A stretch of DNA of 64,000 nt from contig CANNCW010000002.1 of NCBI GenBank assembly GCA_947503345.1, forward strand, positions 62,001-126,000. Direction: 5' to 3'. The DNA is from an uncultured Kangiella sp. GTDB lineage: Bacteria; Pseudomonadota; Gammaproteobacteria; Enterobacterales; Kangiellaceae. Both the position numbers and the translations under genes were made by a program. The notes beneath the pieces are model-generated. The model did not search any database. It saw only the letters and a list, made by a program, of their open reading frames with translations, and was not told the origin of the DNA. This document shows, one piece after another, positions 7,085 to 17,115 of this stretch (positions within the stretch are counted from its first letter, which is position 1; the number at the start of each line of letters is the position of its first letter).

Positions 7085-9508
7085 TTAATCTTTAGGGTTT
7101 AGACTTAATGAGTTTAAAACTACTACAATAGAGCTTAATGACATTCCAATTGCTGCTAGATAAGGAGGTATTAAACCCATGATTGCAAATGGGATAACCA
7201 TAATATTATAGCAAATAGCCCACAAAATATTTTGCCTGATCTTTTTATTGGTTTGTTCAGACTTACCGAAGGACAAATTCACATCTGACAAGTTTCCTGA
7301 GAGCAAATAACTATCTGCCTGAGACTTAGTTAAGTCTGAAGCCCCTGTCATTGCTATTGAGGTGTCACTGATCGCCATTGCTGGAGCATCGTTAATCCCA
7401 TCACCTATAGTTAAAATTTTTGTCGATGGGTTATTTCTCTTAATGGCTTTGATATATTCGAGTTTTTGCTCAGGATTAAGATTATTTCTCCAGTTAGCAA
7501 TATTTAGTTTTGCCGCTAATTTTTCGACATAATCACTTGGATCGCCACTGAGTAAATGAAGAGTTTTCCCGTTGGTTTGTAAATTTTCGCAACAAAGTAG
7601 GGCATCATCACGAACCTCATCAGTTAATAAAATTTCAGCTAATAACTTTTCATTAGTGGTTAAAAGCAATGAGTTCTCATTCATTAAATTAATCTCGGCT
7701 TGCGTATTGTTTTCAATAAAAGCTTGATTACCAAACCAATAAGCTTTCGAATTAATAGTTGCCGAAACCCCAGCAAATGGCGTCAACAGAATATTTTCCG
7801 CTATAATAGCAGGGCTTAAATAGTTGCTAAATGCTTTAGCAATAGGATGCTCTGAATCAGCCTCCATCGTTGCGATCATCGAAAGCACTTCTTCTTTACT
7901 AAGACTAGAGTGAAGCGTTACTTTTTCTACAAATAAATTGCCTTTTGTTAAAGTACCTGTTTTGTCTAAGATAACATCAGTGGTATCACTTAACTTTTGT
8001 AAAAAGTTTTTATCCTGAATCAGTATGTTATTTTTATTTAACGAGGATGTACCACAAGTTAAGGCTACAGGGGTTGCTAATGATAAAGCACAAGGGCAAC
8101 TCACAACGAGCACTGCAATAGTGATCCACAATGCTCGACTTGGTTCAATAAAACTCCATGTGAAAAAAGTTAAAATTGCAAGGCTCAAAATAGCCATAAT
8201 AAAATAACGTGCAACTTTATCAGCTATCAAAGTGACATCAGATTTTTCTAAAAACGCTTGTCTTTGCATCTTTTGAACTTTACTTATAAAACTTTGCTGA
8301 ACTAGTTGAGTAACTTTTACTTGAATAGGAATGTCGCCATTAATACTGCCAGCTAAAACCGTATCGTTGACCGATTTATTGACCGGCATAAACTCACCAT
8401 TAAGCATAGCCTCATTTACAGAGCTTTCACCTCTAATAATAACGCCATCAACAGCTATGGTTTTGCCTGGCTTAATATTTAAAATATCACCTTTCGCAAC
8501 TTTCTGGATAGGAACTGTCTTTATAGTTAATGTATTACCATTTTCATCAAAGTTTATTTTTTCAATTAAGAAGCCACCACCAAGGTCCTTTCGTACAAAG
8601 TGGTGCTGTACTTTTTGTCTTGCTCTATATTCTAAATAACGCCCAATTAACAGGAAGAAGACAAACATAGTCACAGAATCAAAATACACCTCTCCATCGC
8701 TAACTATAATTGCCCATATACTAGAGGTGTAAGCAAGTATCAGCGCAAGAGAAATAGGAACATCCATATTTAACTGGAAGCCTCTCAGAGCTTTGTAAGC
8801 ATTTCTAAAGAATGGGAACCCAGAATAAAACAGAACAGGAGTTGCAACTAAAAAGCTTACTACTTGTAAAAAATTCTTATGTGAAGATTCCATTCCATCA
8901 AAAGCTCCAATATATAGAGCGATTGCATACATCATGACTTGCATCATGCCAAGACCAGCAAGCCCTAATCGCTTAAGCCAAGACTTTTCTTGCGCAACTT
9001 GCAAAGAAGCAGCTTGTTCCTCCTGATAAGGCTTAACTGGATAACCTAGCGCATGGAAACTTTTTAATATATCGCTTAAACTCGAGGTTTGAGGAGCCCA
9101 CTCTAAATAAACCAACTGATTCGTTATGCTAGTGGTCACCTTTTTAACAGCAGTTAGATTACCAATTTGCTTTTCAATTAACCAACCACAAGCACTGCAT
9201 TGTAAGTTTTCACAAATTAACTCTATTGATTGAAAGTTATTTTGCAAAGTCGTAGACAGGCTTTCTAATACTTCTGGCTCATCAAAAATGGCTAGTTCTT
9301 CTGGTATTAATGCGTCGGCTTTAGGAGCAACACTTGTTCTAAACTTATAGTAATCATCTAATCCATTATCAATAATAGTTTCAGCGATACTAAAGCATCC
9401 CATACAGCAAAAGTTGCGCTGAATACCTTTATATTCCAAAGAGCTGTTAAAGTTAGTAGGCACCGGTAGATGGCAATGAAAGCAACTGCTCGACTCTTTG
9501 ATGCCCAT
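7085..9508 (-). CDS. ccoI: Copper-transporting P1B-type ATPase CcoI (FixI)
   Basis: An 807-residue heavy-metal P-type ATPase supplying copper for cbb3 oxidase assembly. The N-terminus carries the Cys-rich metal-binding region typical of FixI/CcoI (CFHC, CCMGC) and an HMA domain with CSAC near residue 103. The membrane part holds the CPC transport motif at C471-P-C473. The phosphorylation site DKTGT begins at D515, and the hinge GDGINDAPAM follows near the C-terminus. It lies directly between ccoH (zero-base gap) and ccoS. All catalytic motifs are intact. Confidence 0.96.
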   Translation of the reverse strand: MGIKESSSCFHCHLPVPTNFNSSLEYKGIQRNFCCMGCFSIAETIIDNGLDDYYKFRTSVAPKADALIPEELAIFDEPEVLESLSTTLQNNFQSIELICENLQCSACGWLIEKQIGNLTAVKKVTTSITNQLVYLEWAPQTSSLSDILKSFHALGYPVKPYQEEQAASLQVAQEKSWLKRLGLAGLGMMQVMMYAIALYIGAFDGMESSHKNFLQVVSFLVATPVLFYSGFPFFRNAYKALRGFQLNMDVPISLALILAYTSSIWAIIVSDGEVYFDSVTMFVFFLLIGRYLEYRARQKVQHHFVRKDLGGGFLIEKINFDENGNTLTIKTVPIQKVAKGDILNIKPGKTIAVDGVIIRGESSVNEAMLNGEFMPVNKSVNDTVLAGSINGDIPIQVKVTQLVQQSFISKVQKMQRQAFLEKSDVTLIADKVARYFIMAILSLAILTFFTWSFIEPSRALWITIAVLVVSCPCALSLATPVALTCGTSSLNKNNILIQDKNFLQKLSDTTDVILDKTGTLTKGNLFVEKVTLHSSLSKEEVLSMIATMEADSEHPIAKAFSNYLSPAIIAENILLTPFAGVSATINSKAYWFGNQAFIENNTQAEINLMNENSLLLTTNEKLLAEILLTDEVRDDALLCCENLQTNGKTLHLLSGDPSDYVEKLAAKLNIANWRNNLNPEQKLEYIKAIKRNNPSTKILTIGDGINDAPAMAISDTSIAMTGASDLTKSQADSYLLSGNLSDVNLSFGKSEQTNKKIRQNILWAICYNIMVIPFAIMGLIPPYLAAIGMSLSSIVVVLNSLSLNPKD

Positions 9509-10009
9509 TTATTTCCCCATTATCAAAGGAGCGTTATTGGGTAGAGTCCAACTAGATTCCAGCTTCCAATTATCGGAGTAGGGTATGAGCTGTAAATACC
9601 ATTTGCCATTGATAGTTGTGACTTGGTTTGGCTCTAAAAAAGAAAAATATTTACCATCAGAAGCCTGCTGCAAGTTCAATTTGAAATCTTTCGATTCCAT
9701 CGTAGCATGATTAAAATAAAGTGCTAAAGAGTCACTAATGACCTCTTTGCTTTGTAAGTCCAATACGATTTTATTATCTATGAGATCGATGGTAGCTGAA
9801 ATCCCAAGAGTGTTTGCCTTTTGGATTTTGTCAAACTGCTTATTAATGGCTAAGCCATCTTTGTAATAATCTTGATTAACCAAAGTATCCGCACCATCAA
9901 TAGAGATGATGATCATACTAATTCCGCCAACAATAGAAGCTAATGGAATAGATATTAAAAACCAAGGCCAAAACTGTTTGTACCAAGGTTGTGAATCTTC
10001 TTGCTGCAT
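9509..10009 (-). CDS. ccoH: cbb3 oxidase assembly protein CcoH (FixH)
   Basis: A 166-residue membrane-anchored protein of the FixH family. It has an N-terminal PWYKQFWPWFLISIPL segment leading into one membrane helix, then the conserved DGLAINKQFD-like stretch and a periplasmic beta-rich domain. CcoH associates with the maturing oxidase in other bacteria. It starts 3 bp after ccoG and ends exactly where ccoI begins, in the standard ccoGHIS order. Confidence 0.92.
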   Translation of the reverse strand: MQQEDSQPWYKQFWPWFLISIPLASIVGGISMIIISIDGADTLVNQDYYKDGLAINKQFDKIQKANTLGISATIDLIDNKIVLDLQSKEVISDSLALYFNHATMESKDFKLNLQQASDGKYFSFLEPNQVTTINGKWYLQLIPYSDNWKLESSWTLPNNAPLIMGK

Positions 10010-10012
10010 GGA

Positions 10013-11422
10013 TTAACGCCTCCGGATTAACGCTGGGCCTAAAAAGCGAGCAGGTTCTGTTACGCTAACATTAGATCCATCGTTCGCTTCAATTTGCAGT
10101 AAAATCTCTACATTACTTTTAGTCATATAAATAGGATCGATAGATAAACGAACAGGAATGGTTTCTGATGATCCTGCCCTAACATTTATTTCCAAAGGGC
10201 CTATATATTGCATCTGTTCTGGTCCAATAAAAGTAATTTTGTAAGTTTGATCTTGCTGCTGTTTATTTAAGACTTTCAGTTTATAAATGTTTTCTATAAG
10301 ACCTAAGCTATTAGTTATATAGAGTCTATTTCTATCTTTTATAATATCTAATTCTAGAGGTGTTCTTAAATAAATCGATAAAAGGAAAACGCCTGTAATT
10401 AACAATAGTACTGTGCCATAGCCAATAGTTTTGGCCCTAAATAGTTTAACTGATTTTCCTTTTTCTTTATTCTCAGTAGTATAGCGAATCAACCCTTTTG
10501 GATAATCCATTTTGTCCATAACTTGATCACAAACATCAATACAAGCAGCACATGCGATACATTCGTACTGCAAACCATCCCGAATGTCGATCCCAGTAGG
10601 GCATACATGGACACATTGCATACAATTAATACAATCACCAAGTCCTTGTTCTTGGTAATTTTCAACGCCTTTTTTTCTTGCTCCACGTGCTTCACCGCGT
10701 TCGTCGTCGTACGCAATGATCAAAGTGTCTTTATCAAACATAGAACTTTGGAAACGAGCGTAAGGGCACATATAAATACAAACTTGCTCTCGCAAATGAC
10801 CAGCGTTTCCCCATGTAGCAAAGCTATAAAACAAGACCCAAAATAGTTCCCAAGAACTCATGTTCCAAGTGATAATTTCTGTTGTTAAAGTTTTAATTGG
10901 TACGAAATAGCCAACAAAAGTATAACCAGTAAAGAGTGCTAAAATTATCCAAAGCAAATGCTTAGTAAACTTGAGTCGGACTTTTCTAAAATTCCATTTA
11001 GAATTACTTAACTTTATTTGTTTGTTTCTATCGCCCTCTACTAGGCGTTCAACCCAAACAAAAAGTTGCGTCCAAACAGTTTGTGGGCAAGCATATCCAC
11101 ACCATAATCTTCCAGCTACTGAAGTAAAAAAGAATAGGGCAAGCGCAGCGATAACTAATAGTAAAGATAAAAAGATAAAGTCTTGAGGCCAAAAGGTTAT
11201 CCCAAATAAGTGAAACTGCCGAGCGGGTAGGTCAAGTAGAATGGCCTGACGACCATTCCATGTCAACCAAGGACCTAAATAGTAAATTCCTAAAAGTAGC
11301 CATACAGATGCCACTCTTAAATTGTTAAAGAACCCACTGACTTTTTTAGGTCTTATTTTTTTATGTTTTTGATAAAGATCCTTTTCATTACCAACAACAT
11401 AAGTATTATCGTGTTCACTCAT
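10013..11422 (-). CDS. ccoG: Cytochrome cbb3 assembly ferredoxin-like protein CcoG (FixG)
   Basis: A 469-residue membrane protein with polyferredoxin motifs. An N-terminal membrane domain includes GRLWCGYACPQTVW, with conserved Cys in a helix. Two [4Fe-4S] ferredoxin motifs begin at C264 (CINCMQCVHVCP) and continue through CIACAACIDVC near residue 300. A C-terminal Ig-like domain (FixG_C) follows. CcoG is reported to act as a cupric reductase for oxidase assembly in other proteobacteria. It is the first assembly gene after ccoP, 10 bp downstream of it. Confidence 0.95.
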   Translation of the reverse strand: MSEHDNTYVVGNEKDLYQKHKKIRPKKVSGFFNNLRVASVWLLLGIYYLGPWLTWNGRQAILLDLPARQFHLFGITFWPQDFIFLSLLLVIAALALFFFTSVAGRLWCGYACPQTVWTQLFVWVERLVEGDRNKQIKLSNSKWNFRKVRLKFTKHLLWIILALFTGYTFVGYFVPIKTLTTEIITWNMSSWELFWVLFYSFATWGNAGHLREQVCIYMCPYARFQSSMFDKDTLIIAYDDERGEARGARKKGVENYQEQGLGDCINCMQCVHVCPTGIDIRDGLQYECIACAACIDVCDQVMDKMDYPKGLIRYTTENKEKGKSVKLFRAKTIGYGTVLLLITGVFLLSIYLRTPLELDIIKDRNRLYITNSLGLIENIYKLKVLNKQQQDQTYKITFIGPEQMQYIGPLEINVRAGSSETIPVRLSIDPIYMTKSNVEILLQIEANDGSNVSVTEPARFLGPALIRRR

Positions 11423-11432
11423 ATTCTAGCCT

Positions 11433-12341
11433 TTAATTTTCAGACTTTTCCTTTTTATTAGATAGGCTGTAAACATAAGCTGCTACTAAGTGAGACTTAT
11501 CTTTACCTAATATGCTTTCGTGACCAGGCATACGATTAATTCGACCATGACGGATTACATCTTTAACTAAACCAGGTGAAGCTCCGTGTAACCAAACACC
11601 ATCGGTTAAATTTGGTGCGCCAAGTGCTTGATTACCTTTTAAATCACGTCCATGACATGCTGCACAACTTTGATTGTATGCAGTTTCGCCTTGGGCTAAA
11701 AAAGTTTCAATTACAGGTCTTTCAAAATCATTCTTACTACTAATATAACTAGATAAAGCAAGAATATCATCTTCACTTAAAGAGTCTTTCCACTCCGGCA
11801 TTACACCATTTCTGCCTTTTAAAATAGAGTGTTTGATTTGCGCAGGTGAGCCACCATATAGCCATTCATTATCTGTAAGATCTGGAAAACCTAAAGAGCC
11901 TTTTGCATCAGCACCATGGCAACCAAAACAAGTATTAGCAAAAATTGCTTGCCCCATTTTAATCGCTTGTGGCTCATTTAATAATGCTGGAATATCCATT
12001 GCAGAATACTTTTTATACAGAGGCAATACTTTAGCATCCGTTATAGCAACTTCTTCTTGATACTGTTTATCTTGAGTCCAACCAAGCACACCTTCATACT
12101 TACCAAGACCAGGATAAAGAATTAAATAAATCACCGAGAAAATAATGGTAATGTAAAACAGCCATAACCACCAACGAGGAAGAGGGTTGTCATACTCTTC
12201 AATGCCATCATAGACATGCCCCGTGGTCTCACCTTCTTGTCCAGACTGCTTTTTCTTCCTAGTGAAATACAATAATGCTAAACATCCTAAAATGTTAACA
12301 ACGGTAATAATAATGATGTACAAACTCCAGAAATCACTCAT
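11433..12341 (-). CDS. ccoP: Cytochrome cbb3 oxidase di-haem subunit CcoP
   Basis: A 302-residue di-haem cytochrome c subunit passing electrons to CcoN. Two membrane segments lie at the N-terminus, followed by the conserved YDGIEEYDNPLPRWW stretch. The two haem c sites are C138-FGC-H142 and C226-AAC-H230. I chose the ATG at 12341 (MSDFWSLY) over the longer in-frame start at 12407. The extra 22 codons lie inside ccoQ in another frame, and ccoQ/ccoP then overlap by eight bases (ATGAGTGA), as expected for coupled translation. Confidence 0.95.
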   Translation of the reverse strand: MSDFWSLYIIIITVVNILGCLALLYFTRKKKQSGQEGETTGHVYDGIEEYDNPLPRWWLWLFYITIIFSVIYLILYPGLGKYEGVLGWTQDKQYQEEVAITDAKVLPLYKKYSAMDIPALLNEPQAIKMGQAIFANTCFGCHGADAKGSLGFPDLTDNEWLYGGSPAQIKHSILKGRNGVMPEWKDSLSEDDILALSSYISSKNDFERPVIETFLAQGETAYNQSCAACHGRDLKGNQALGAPNLTDGVWLHGASPGLVKDVIRHGRINRMPGHESILGKDKSHLVAAYVYSLSNKKEKSEN

Positions 12342-12507
12342 AACTATTGCCCTCGCTATCAGATGGTTTTGCTTCTGCATCAAGCACCATTCTTGATGCC
12401 TTTTCATATTTATTTTTATTGCGCTTTGAATAAACCAAGATGCAAATCACTATAAACAAAGTCATAGCTAACAGAGTTATAACTCCACGGAATAGGTTAA
12501 TATCCAT
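12334..12507 (-). CDS. ccoQ: cbb3 oxidase small subunit CcoQ
   Basis: A 57-codon gene starting [13 protein letters not shown]. It has a single membrane helix (about 5-26), then YSKRNKNKYEKAS and an acidic tail, matching CcoQ in length and topology. The start overlaps the ccoO stop by one base (TAATG) and the end overlaps the ccoP start by eight bases, so N-O-Q-P is complete and translationally coupled. CcoQ stabilises the assembled oxidase in other bacteria. Confidence 0.92.
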   Translation of the reverse strand: MDINLFRGVITLLAMTLFIVICILVYSKRNKNKYEKASRMVLDAEAKPSDSEGNSYE

Positions 12508-13124
12508 TATCGAGCTCCTGTCTTTTCTGTGATTTCTAAACCTAGCGATTGTAAATATGCAATTAAGGCTTCCATCTCAGTCTTGCCTTCAACTAACTCA
12601 CTTGAAGTTAAAATATCTTCTTCAGTGTAGGGAACACCAAGCGTTTTCATTGCTGATAACTTTTTAGGAGTCAATTTTGAATCAATTAACTTTTCATCTA
12701 ACCAAGGGTAAGAAGGCATATTCGACTCAGGCACTACATCTCGTGGATTCATTAAATGAACATAATGCCATTCATCACTATAGCGACCACCAACTCTTGC
12801 TAAATCGGGCCCTGTTCTTTTTGAACCCCATAAAAATGGAAATTCGTACACATCTTCACCTGCCACCGAGTAAGGCCCAAAACGCTCAGTTTCAGCTCGG
12901 AAAGGCCGCACCATTTGTGAGTGACAGACGTGACAACCTTCTTTGATATACACATCACGACCTTCAAGTTGAAGAGGAGTGTATGGCTCTAAGCCTGCCA
13001 CCGGCTCAGTAGTGTTTTTGACAAAAAATAATGGAACAATTTCTGCCAATCCACCAAAACTAATCACGATTACGATCAAGATACCCATTAAGGCGACGTT
13101 TTTTTCAACTTTTTCATGATTCAT
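12507..13124 (-). CDS. ccoO: Cytochrome cbb3 oxidase mono-haem subunit CcoO
   Basis: A 205-residue membrane-anchored cytochrome c. An N-terminal helix is followed by the haem c site C64-HVC-H68 in the conserved context [14 protein letters not shown], and [24 protein letters not shown], the family signature, comes after it. A strong ribosome site (AAGGAG) precedes the ATG. It lies 11 bp after ccoN and overlaps ccoQ by one base. It forms the catalytic core with CcoN and CcoP at the inner membrane, on the periplasmic side. Confidence 0.96.
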   Translation of the reverse strand: MNHEKVEKNVALMGILIVIVISFGGLAEIVPLFFVKNTTEPVAGLEPYTPLQLEGRDVYIKEGCHVCHSQMVRPFRAETERFGPYSVAGEDVYEFPFLWGSKRTGPDLARVGGRYSDEWHYVHLMNPRDVVPESNMPSYPWLDEKLIDSKLTPKKLSAMKTLGVPYTEEDILTSSELVEGKTEMEALIAYLQSLGLEITEKTGAR

Positions 13125-13135
13125 GAGTATTCTCC

Positions 13136-14566
13136 TTAATGTGCAGGCTCTGGAATGCGAGTATCAACAGTTTTTGGCTTAGAGATAGTTTTCATAACGT
13201 TATAGAACATGATGAACATACCGGATAAGAATAAAAAGCCACCTAGTAAACGAATACCATATTGGGGGTAAGTATTTTCAAGGATCTGGACCCAAGTATA
13301 AGTTAAAGTGCCATCAGCATTAGTTGCACGAGCCATCAAACCTTGAGTTAAACCTGCAATCCACATAGATACTATGTATAAAACTACGCCAATGGTCGAT
13401 AACCAGAAATGTAAATTAATTAACTTAATACTGTGCATTTGCTTTTTACCAAATAACCCAGGAATTAATGAGTAAAGTGCGCCAATAGATACCATTGCAA
13501 CCCATCCCAAAGCACCAGAATGAACATGACCAATTGTCCAATCTGTATAGTGGGAGAGGGCGTTAACGGTTTTAATTGCCATCATAGGGCCTTCAAAAGT
13601 TGACATGCCATAGAAGGACAAGGAAACAATTAAGAATTTAAGAATTGGATCTGTACGTAGCTTATGCCAAGCACCAGATAAGGTCATGATACCGTTAATC
13701 ATGCCACCCCAAGAAGGTGCTAAAAGAATCAGTGAAAACACCATACCTAATGACTGAGCCCAATCTGGAAGCGCTGTATAATGCAAATGGTGCGGACCAG
13801 CCCACATATACACCGCGATTAAGGCCCAGAAGTGGACAATAGATAATCTATAAGAATAAACAGGGCGCTCAGCTTGCTTTGGAACAAAATAGTACATGAT
13901 TCCCAAAAAGCCTGCTGTCAAATAGAAACCAACAGCATTATGGCCATACCACCACTGTACCATCGCATCAATGGCACCAGAATAGGCTGAATAAGATTTC
14001 CAGGTAGTAAAGTCAACGGGAATTGCTGCGCTATTTACAAGGTGAAGTATTGCGACTGTGATAATAAATGCGCCAAAGAACCAGTTTGCTACATAAATAT
14101 GGCTAGTTTTACGCTTTATTATAGTCCCAAAGAATAAAACAGCGTAAGCAACCCAAACGATGGTAATCAGAATATCAATCGGCCATTCAAGTTCGGCATA
14201 TTCTTTTGCCGAAGTTAAACCCATTGGCAGTGTAATAGCGGCTAACAGAATAACCAGCTGCCATCCCCAGAATACAAAACTCGCTAACTTGTCACTAAAT
14301 AATCGGGTATGACAGGTTCTTTGGACACAATACAAAGAAGTTGCCATTAGAACACAGCCACCAAATGCAAAAATCACAGCATTGGTATGTAGCGGTCGCA
14401 AACGACCATAACTTAGCCATGCAATATCAAAATTTAATGCTGGAAGCCATAATTGCGCTGCAATCAAAACTCCAACCGCCATCCCAACAATTCCCCAAAC
14501 TACAGCCATAATAGAAAACTGTCTTATTACTTTATAGCTATAGTTATCGTCCAATTTATCTGTCAT
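13136..14566 (-). CDS. ccoN: Cytochrome cbb3 oxidase catalytic subunit CcoN
   Basis: A 476-residue haem-copper oxidase subunit I, type C, reducing O2 at high affinity. About 12 membrane helices are visible. Expected ligands are present: the low-spin haem His in RPLHTNAV, the CuB His in [12 protein letters not shown] (with the cross-linked Tyr supplied elsewhere, as in cbb3), the His pair in AGPHHLHY, and the haem His residues in [13 protein letters not shown]. It is the first gene of the operon, with ribosome site AAGGTGG and a perfect Fnr box upstream, so it is induced when oxygen falls. Confidence 0.97.
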   Translation of the reverse strand: MTDKLDDNYSYKVIRQFSIMAVVWGIVGMAVGVLIAAQLWLPALNFDIAWLSYGRLRPLHTNAVIFAFGGCVLMATSLYCVQRTCHTRLFSDKLASFVFWGWQLVILLAAITLPMGLTSAKEYAELEWPIDILITIVWVAYAVLFFGTIIKRKTSHIYVANWFFGAFIITVAILHLVNSAAIPVDFTTWKSYSAYSGAIDAMVQWWYGHNAVGFYLTAGFLGIMYYFVPKQAERPVYSYRLSIVHFWALIAVYMWAGPHHLHYTALPDWAQSLGMVFSLILLAPSWGGMINGIMTLSGAWHKLRTDPILKFLIVSLSFYGMSTFEGPMMAIKTVNALSHYTDWTIGHVHSGALGWVAMVSIGALYSLIPGLFGKKQMHSIKLINLHFWLSTIGVVLYIVSMWIAGLTQGLMARATNADGTLTYTWVQILENTYPQYGIRLLGGFLFLSGMFIMFYNVMKTISKPKTVDTRIPEPAH

Positions 14567-14613
14567 TGGTTTTCCACCTTAAAGTTTATACAAGACTATA
14601 ATATCACGAACAT

Positions 14614-14655
14614 ATTATCTTTAACCCAATGATCTTGCTTATTGATCTAGATCAA
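14614..14655 (-). promoter_or_regulatory. Fnr box and class II promoter of the cco operon
   Basis: TTGATCTAGATCAA at 14642-14655 is a perfect Fnr palindrome. On the minus strand a -10 hexamer GATAAT lies at 14619-14614, giving a predicted transcription start near 14607. The box centre is then at about -41.5, the canonical class II position. The leader to ccoN is about 40 nt. The divergent TudS-like gene starts 120 bp away on the other side. Confidence 0.88.
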
Positions 14656-14775
14656 GTCCAGCTCTATGAATGACTCAGCAATGCATATGCGCATAATTTA
14701 TATTATGTTAAATTAAGTTTGAGTGATTATATTTGTTTCACTAAATGTTCACGGTAAATTAAAAATAATAAAACC

Positions 14776-15723
14776 ATGAAAAAAATTAAACTAGCTATAA
14801 GTTCTTGTTTATTAGGAAATAAGGTGAGGTATGACGGAGGCCATAAGCGCTCGAGATATTGTTTAGATGTTATGAGTGATTGGTTTGAGTATTTACCGAT
14901 ATGCCCAGAAATGGGCATTGGAATGACGAGCCCTCGCCCTCCTATCCGATTGGTGGATTCCAATAACTCTATCAGGGTAAAGTTGGTTGAAGATAATTCT
15001 AGTGATTTTACTAATGCGCTACAGAGTTTTGCCAAGCAAACCCTTTCATCCTTAAGGAATATAAGTGGCTATATTGTTATTAGAAATTCCCCAAGCTGTG
15101 GGATGGAAAGAGTTAAGGTTTATCATGAAAATGGGAATCCAAGTAATAAGTCATCTCAAGGAGCCTATATTGCAGAGATAATGAGACTTAGACCAGAGCT
15201 GCCAGTGGAAGAAGAAGGAAGGTTATCAGATCCAAAATTGAGAGAAAACTTCATCTGCCGTGTATTTGCTTACAACGAGTGGAAACAGTCTGTCTTGAAT
15301 GCGCCCTCTTTGCAAAGTCTAATTAAATTTCACAGTCGTTATAAGTATTTAATCATGGCTCATAGCTACAAGTCTTATAAGCAATTAGGGCGATTGGTTG
15401 CTAATGATGGCTCTAAACATATTCACGCACTTATTTCTGAATATGAACAGTTATTAATGCAAACACTAAAGAAAATTGCTTCAACTAAGTCTCATATTAA
15501 CGTTCTTTATCACATTCTTGGTTATTTGAAGCAAAGTCTTACCAGCGAAGCTAAGCAGGATCTAATTGATGTTATAGAGCAATATCGACAAGGCACGGTG
15601 ACATTAATTGTTCCTTTGACATTACTCAATCACTATATCAAACAGTTTGGTTCTGATTATATTAGTGAACAAGCATATTTAAATCCGCATCCAGTGGACT
15701 TAGGTTTGAGAAATTACATATAG
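14776..15723 (+). CDS. DUF523 (TudS-like) and DUF1722 two-domain protein, YbgA-like
   Basis: A 315-residue protein. The N-terminal DUF523 domain has the three conserved cysteines C11 (SSCLLG), C43 (PICPEMGIGM) and C108 (NSPSCGM). In TudS-type thiouracil desulfidases such cysteines hold an iron-sulfur cluster. The C-terminal DUF1722 domain covers about 190-305 (FHSRYKYLIMAHS). E. coli YbgA is a DUF1722 protein encoded next to phr, and the same neighbour is found here 12 bp downstream. DUF1722 has no known function; a link with nucleobase repair or salvage beside photolyase is inference. Confidence 0.85.
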   Translation: MKKIKLAISSCLLGNKVRYDGGHKRSRYCLDVMSDWFEYLPICPEMGIGMTSPRPPIRLVDSNNSIRVKLVEDNSSDFTNALQSFAKQTLSSLRNISGYIVIRNSPSCGMERVKVYHENGNPSNKSSQGAYIAEIMRLRPELPVEEEGRLSDPKLRENFICRVFAYNEWKQSVLNAPSLQSLIKFHSRYKYLIMAHSYKSYKQLGRLVANDGSKHIHALISEYEQLLMQTLKKIASTKSHINVLYHILGYLKQSLTSEAKQDLIDVIEQYRQGTVTLIVPLTLLNHYIKQFGSDYISEQAYLNPHPVDLGLRNYI

Positions 15724-15735
15724 CAGGAATTATCT

Positions 15736-17115
15736 ATGAATAAAGCTTTAGTCTGGTTCAGAAATGATCTGCGCATAGAGGACAACCCTGCCCTGCTTAA
15801 TTCAAGCAAAGATAATAATGTTATAGGAATTTATTTTGAAGCATCTGAGCAACGTATTAAACATTATGATTCCGTATCAAAAATAGGCTTTACTTATGAT
15901 TGTGTTCAAGACTTAAAAAAAGAGTTGAAGGCGTTAAATATCCCTCTTTTGATTTTTACAGTAAGAAGTTACCAAGATATTCCTGAGCAGCTACTTAATA
16001 TTGTAAAGAACCAGGAAATTAGCTCGATTTGGTTTAACAATGAATATCTAATTAATGAAATTGAGAGGGATATTCTTGTAGAGAAAACCTTTCTTTCATA
16101 TGGGCTCTCTGTTCATAGGTTTGACGCAGATATGATATTTTCCCCAAACAGCATTAGAAAGCCAGATGGTCGTCCTTATAAAGTTTTTACTCCTTATAAG
16201 AAAGCTTGGGTAAGGCACCATAAGTTAATGGACATAGAGGTATTACCTAGACCTAAGAAACAGAACTTTGAGCTAAGTATTATTGAAGATTCAAATCAAG
16301 ATTTTTCTAGAGATTACCGCAAGGACCTATGGCCCGCAGGGAGCAAATTAGCGAACATTAGACTACAAAAATTTCTTGGTAAAGTCGATAAATATAGAGT
16401 CAGTCGCGACATCCCTTCAACTTCTGGTACCAGCATGCTATCTCCTTATTTGGCGGTCGGTGCTATATCTGTAAAGCAATGCGTGCAAGCGATACGAAAT
16501 TATTATTTTACAGTGCCTGAATCCTTTTATACAGATACTTGGCTTTCAGAGTTGATATGGCGAGAATTCTATCGGCAAGTAATAATAGATAACCCACAAT
16601 TAGCTAAACACCATGCATATAAACCCGATGTTCTTGAACCTTGGGTTTTTAATTCAGAGCTGTTTAATGCATGGAAACATGGATTGACAGGATTTCCTAT
16701 TATTGATGCAGCAATGAGACAACTAAAACAAACTAGCTGGATGCATAATCGCTTGCGCATGAATGTAGCTATGTTTCTTTGCAAACTGTGCCAAGTAGAT
16801 TGGCGGGAAGGAGAAAAATATTTTATGGAGAGCTTAATAGATGGTGATTTTGCTTCTAATAATGGAGGATGGCAATGGTGCTCCTCGACAGGGGCTGATG
16901 CAGCCCCCTATTTTAGAATCATGAACCCGACTACTCAATCAAAAAAATTTGATCCAAAAGGTGATTTTATCAAAAGGTTTGTTCCAGAACTAAAAAGTTT
17001 AGATGCTAAATCTATACATGATCCAAGCACAGTACAAAGGAAGAAATTAAAATATCCAATGCCTATTATTGATTACAAAAAGTCTCGTCAACTTATTTTG
17101 AAATTATTGGCTTAA
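15736..17115 (+). CDS. phr: Deoxyribodipyrimidine photolyase
   Basis: A 459-residue class I CPD photolyase using blue light and FADH- to split pyrimidine dimers. The N-terminal Rossmann-type antenna domain starts ALVWFRNDLRIEDNPAL. The C-terminal FAD domain carries GLTGFPIIDAAMRQL, WMHNRLRMNVAMFL and NNGGWQWCSSTGADAAPYFRI, all diagnostic. A ribosome site AGGA lies seven bases before the ATG. The 3' end overlaps the converging chalcone-isomerase-like gene by 12 bases. Its position beside the lipid cluster fits a shared light or oxidative-stress response. Confidence 0.96.
   Translation: MNKALVWFRNDLRIEDNPALLNSSKDNNVIGIYFEASEQRIKHYDSVSKIGFTYDCVQDLKKELKALNIPLLIFTVRSYQDIPEQLLNIVKNQEISSIWFNNEYLINEIERDILVEKTFLSYGLSVHRFDADMIFSPNSIRKPDGRPYKVFTPYKKAWVRHHKLMDIEVLPRPKKQNFELSIIEDSNQDFSRDYRKDLWPAGSKLANIRLQKFLGKVDKYRVSRDIPSTSGTSMLSPYLAVGAISVKQCVQAIRNYYFTVPESFYTDTWLSELIWREFYRQVIIDNPQLAKHHAYKPDVLEPWVFNSELFNAWKHGLTGFPIIDAAMRQLKQTSWMHNRLRMNVAMFLCKLCQVDWREGEKYFMESLIDGDFASNNGGWQWCSSTGADAAPYFRIMNPTTQSKKFDPKGDFIKRFVPELKSLDAKSIHDPSTVQRKKLKYPMPIIDYKKSRQLILKLLA

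Noticed and set aside
12342..12407. 22-codon N-terminal extension of ccoP
   Set aside because: It lies inside ccoQ in another frame, contains no family sequence, and ATG 12341 gives the standard CcoP N-terminus.
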